A DNA stretch of 64,000 nucleotides, taken from Saururus chinensis. Taxonomy: Eukaryota; Streptophyta; Magnoliopsida; Piperales; Saururaceae. The position numbers and the translations under genes are program-made. Location of the stretch: assembly GCA_035235625.1 (NCBI GenBank), contig CP141148.1, positions 28,769,057 to 28,833,056 on the forward strand, read 5' to 3'. Below the pieces are notes generated by a model. The model saw only the letters and a list, made by a program, of their open reading frames with translations, made no database searches and was not told where the DNA came from. This document shows positions 60,188-64,000 of this stretch, one piece after another; positions within the stretch are counted from its first letter, which is position 1, and every line of letters starts with the position of its first letter.

Positions 60188-62186
60188 TTTTTACTAACAA
60201 AATTTATTTGAGAAGTAGAAGGATGTTGTGAAAGGTAATGGATCAACGTTTGCTATTTTTACTAACAAAATTTATTTGAGAGTCCAAAGGATAGTGACAT
60301 GGATCCCCTTAGGGGAATTATTTTACTTTTATTTATTTATCCAACCAAAACTCAGTTAAAAAATTTTACTCGGTAAATTTATTCTATAAATATCGTTTTC
60401 CTATCTGAAAAAGCTCATATCTCATTTTAATTGATACAGTCCGCCACCCATTTTAACTGCCATTTCCTTTAGTTAATTCTTAACCTTTTATCATTCATCA
60501 TACCTGCTTATAGTGTTGAGCAACCAATCACGATATAACTAAAACTATTTTATGTAACCCCCAATTTACCCAAACATAAACTCTTCCTCTTCCCTCAACC
60601 TTCCCCGGCTCCCCATCCATCACCAGACGCAAGAGAAAATATTCTTCATTATTCATGTTTCATGATTAATTGGCTCCTGCATATTTTTTAATGCTTAAAA
60701 GTTCACAAATTTTTATTTGTCGTTCAAGTATCATTCACTTAGGAGAGTGAAATATTATGTATAGATTACAACCTTTTTATTTTTTTGACAAAAGCAAGGA
60801 GCAGATATTATGTATGGATAACTATATGAAGCATATGTCTCTATGGATAACTACATGAAGCATGTATCTGCTGCAACTAGGAACAACTTTTATAGATTCA
60901 ATAAGAAAAATCTATGTTACGTACGGCTTAAATTGAGGCAGTTAAGTTTAATATAAGAGCTAGCTAAACACCACATCTTAGTCTAGTGTAGCCTAGAAGC
61001 TGATATATTACTCCAATTTCTCTATATTAAAAATCTTACTTCACCTACTATTAAATAGAGAAAAGTGAATAACTCACCTTGTCTATCCAAATAAAAGTAC
61101 AATAAAATATTTGGTATAAAAAAATATAAAGTAAAAATATTATTTTCCATATTTGGAGAAGGGTAACAAGAGGCTGGCAGAAGTGGCAGATTAAAAGTAG
61201 CAGTAAACTGTACCAGTCCTGGTCCAATCCAGTGCCAGACGCTAGAGATCGCACAGCTCCACCCCAGCGCCTCCTTGACCCCCAAAGACAGGCCAGCCGG
61301 AGCTGTCACCAAGCTCCGCCCCGACCTTACTCCTTCCCTCAACCACTCCCCTTCCCTCCTCCCTCATATCCTCTGCACAAGGCTCTGCCCCAACTACCTC
61401 TTCCTCATCCTCTCCTCCTGATCCCGTCACTGCAGAGCTCTACCCCGATCTACAGATTCCATATTAGTGATTAATATTTGGCATTCATTTTGCTTGCCTT
61501 ACTTATACTTGTCCTTGGTGTTACTTGTGCCTTTGGTTGTTCTCTCCTTGTTCTTTATATTGCATGGAACTTTCCCAAGTGAAAGATTGAAAAATCATTT
61601 AATGGTGAAATTTCATGGAACTGGTGATGAATATTGAAATTGATGCCAGTGCTAGAATCTTGTATATCCTGATCATTCTTTTATGTGCAAGTCATGGATT
61701 ATCGGGCAAATTTACTTCTTTGTATTAAAGAATATGCTTACAAATACTATATAGTTTCTTAGATGGCTTGATTCTTAATTCTCCATAGCAGTATTGATGC
61801 TTTTAGGGGCAGATTGTGTACTGAATATTTTGTAAGATTCAGCTGATTATACCTTAATTCATGTTCGAATTATTGGAATCTTGTTTATGATTAGAAGCTA
61901 GGTAGAATTAAAAATTCAGCCCTAAAGTTGATTCAAGCAATTTCAAGCCTGAATCTGCCTAAATCACTAAATCACCTCATAAGGTGATTCGGTTGATTCT
62001 TTCTCCTAGCCCCCGTTTTGAAAATTATATATTCTATTATTTTTTAACAATTATCTCTTATATTGATTTAAGCCTCGAGAAATGTGCCATATAAGTAGGG
62101 CTCACTTTAAAAGTTTAAAATTACCTACCCATGTGTATCTTATTTGATAAAGCTCGAATTTAGAAGCATAATGGTACCAAGAATGC
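60188..62186. other. Intergenic, short direct repeat and C-rich patch
   Basis: A 67-bp direct repeat with the phrase ACTAACAAAATTTATTTGAGA occurs at 60192 and 60259. A C-rich stretch at 61225-61450 looks like a plant gene leader but leads to no recognised coding exon in the window. Otherwise AT-rich. Confidence 0.35.
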
Positions 62187-62375
62187 ACATATTCGAGTTC
62201 AGGAAAAAAAGTTATATTAGTTTAAAGTTTTAAAATTGGGTTTGACGTGACATTTAAATTTATTATAAAAAATTTCATTACCAAACGTAATTCACATTTG
62301 GTGGTAAATTTTTAGAATTAATTATAAAAAATTTTAATTATGTTTCTAAAAATTTAACATCCAAACAGTCCCTAA
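62187..62375. repeat. Possible MITE remnant
   Basis: An AT-rich segment with inverted phrases AAAAAATTTCATTACCAAA / TTTGGTGGTAAATTTTT-like ends in ACATCCAAACAGTCCCTAA, a terminus style common in hAT and Harbinger MITEs (complement TTAGGGACTGTTTGG). The left end was not identified. Confidence 0.4.
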
Positions 62376-64000
62376 TGTGAGCATTTTGGTTATTTTAGGT
62401 TATTCAATATTTGGCCATCATACTTTTGGTTGTATGTAGAATTTAAATACGAGTACTTTCTCTATTCTATTTACTAATAGAGTTTTCTAGTTTTTTTAGT
62501 ATGCACCCCATACAATTGGATGGTGCATGTCGCCCAAGGTGAAGGTGGGTTTAAATCACTTGCTCCATCCCTCATATAATACACTATTCACTACTCCCAC
62601 GACACTTGGGCATATTTTTTTCCTTACTATTATGCCACTTTTGTGTAACATATGCTATTTTTTTTTTCAAAAAAGTTTGTATGAGACCAAGCTCATGCAC
62701 AACATTATAAGTCATTGTATAGATATTTTTTAGTAAACAGGGCAAAAACCAATATGCATATTTAATAATACTAGCAATAATATACATGTATTATGCATGT
62801 AAATATATATTAGATAAGATAAGATTAAATAAAATAAAGTAAACTAGAAAAAAAATGTATTGAATCAAACTCTCCTTTGTATGTTATAGTTATAATACAT
62901 TGCTTTGAGGATCACAATATTAATTAATTATACATAGAAGCCTTATACTAACCCATATACACTCATAATTGGTAAGTGTGAATTCAAATTTCAAATGTTA
63001 AATATTAAGTCATAGGTTGAGAAAGATAATTGTGTCAAAAGACTTCGTCATGTGAAGCACGTTATTCATAGTCAAGATCAACTTGCGGCAAGTCTTAATT
63101 TTTAGAGCCCTTTAGGGGTTTTCTAAAGGTGTTAAAAATATTTAAATTAAAATATGTATAATATATGTAAATATATAAAAAATATTATTAAGAAGTGTAT
63201 AAATACACATAGAGCCTACAAAAAGGTAGAGAAAGCATAGTTATGTGAAATCTTATTTGATATAGCTTGTCGGGAATTTTTTAACAATACTATGAATGTG
63301 TAAATTTGAGTTTGAAAGTACAAATATAATATTATAAATTTTTATATTATAATATAATATTCGGTGTGGAATTTGATTCTAACAGACAATGATACTGCTC
63401 ACATACGATGACAAGTGAGCCAGACTCATCGACATGGGACTTTTTTTTTGTTTAGTTCATTCATCTTTTTTTTGTAGAGAAAATGGAGAAGAAGGAAACT
63501 AAGTAGGACACAAGTGAAGGAAAAAAACTCAAGATATATTCTGTTTTAGAATATGTATCAAATCAAGAGGAGTATGGAGAAACCAATATCTAGGAGCAAT
63601 ATCTATAGCGTAATTGGTCATGAAAGTCTGCAGCTTGATTTTGTTCTCTGTATATATGGGAGATGGAGATTGTGGTGAATTTGAAGAGAAGATTGTGGAT
63701 AAATATTGTAGCAATTGGGTACCAAGGAGGCAAGCATATCCTTATGCTAGAGTGGCAGAATAAAAAGCTGAGTTTTTTCCATATTACCTGGCCAAAGAAG
63801 CCAATATTCTATATTTCCTAATTTTTAAGTACAAATGTCATATTGCCTTTAGAATGAAATTGTTCTTAGGATTTAAAAAAACTCAATCCCTATACATATC
63901 CTCATAATTGAACACAGGAACAATGTGGATCAATTCCTATTGAAAGGATTGATCGGCGGTAAGTCAAAATTAACTGACAGGAGGTGACTGGTGGCTCATC
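62376..64000. other. Intergenic, no recognised gene
   Basis: AT-rich. No frame of family character, no array and no clear transposon ends were found before the end of the window. Confidence 0.4.

Noticed and set aside
61225-61450. C-rich stretch read as the start of a gene
   Set aside because: Composition resembles a 5' leader, but no coding exon with family features follows within the window on either strand.

Overview
The window is nuclear DNA of a flowering plant. It is AT-rich and intron-bearing, it is crowded with plant transposon families (Ty1/copia, large-LTR elements that look Ty3/gypsy-like, CACTA, hAT, Tourist-like and Mutator-like MITEs), and its few host genes are plant-specific (plastid octanoyltransferase, family-1 UDP-glycosyltransferase, PB1/MULE/SWIM transposase-derived protein, GH3 beta-glucosidase, NDC1, BSK kinase). 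The species cannot be fixed from the sequence.

Layout. 1-8036: an old large LTR-like repeat (family A) split by a decayed copia element (1479-7838), itself split by a hAT element (4145-5307, perfect 8-bp target duplication). 9424-12405: a truncated copy of the 5' end of a PB1-domain gene; its sister copy is at 42340-44590 in the same orientation. About 13900-15306: large-LTR family B with two tandem arrays. 15557-27993: CACTA-type termini and subterminal repeats bracketing fragments of two unrelated host genes (NDC1 at 17498-18252, a BSK kinase at 27073-27209) and a young copia element (19100-26793) that holds a second, inverted partial copy of its own coding region between one pair of LTRs. 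28294-31597 (minus): a large exon of a MuDR/MULE-derived protein in which the transposase-SWIM module is present twice in tandem. 31731-38941 (minus): an LTR element with primer-site-like and polypurine-like sequences that carries a truncated GH3 beta-glucosidase instead of a recognisable pol; the GH3 part was later split by a 3468-bp solo LTR (family C). 40389-40710: Tourist-type MITE. 41605-42339: another LTR fragment lying exactly at the edge of the second PB1 copy. About 46141-48652: large-LTR family D with a different LTR (E) inside it. 53824-57525 (plus): an apparently intact four-exon gene for plastid lipoyl(octanoyl) transferase. 58535-59993 (minus): a UGT92-like glycosyltransferase with one frameshift in its UDP-sugar box and a tandem duplication at its 5' end.

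Only the octanoyltransferase gene looks fully functional. The PB1 exon at 42683-43044 and the double-module MULE exon at 28294-31597 lie on the same strand in the order expected for a PB1-MULE-SWIM (MUSTANG-like) gene, so the nested retroelements between them may sit in one 11-kb intron; the exon phases do not match directly, so this is a hypothesis. A recurrent theme is host sequence carried or copied by mobile DNA: GH3 in an LTR element, NDC1 and BSK pieces in a CACTA-like composite, and an octanoyltransferase-leader-like segment inside one PB1 copy.
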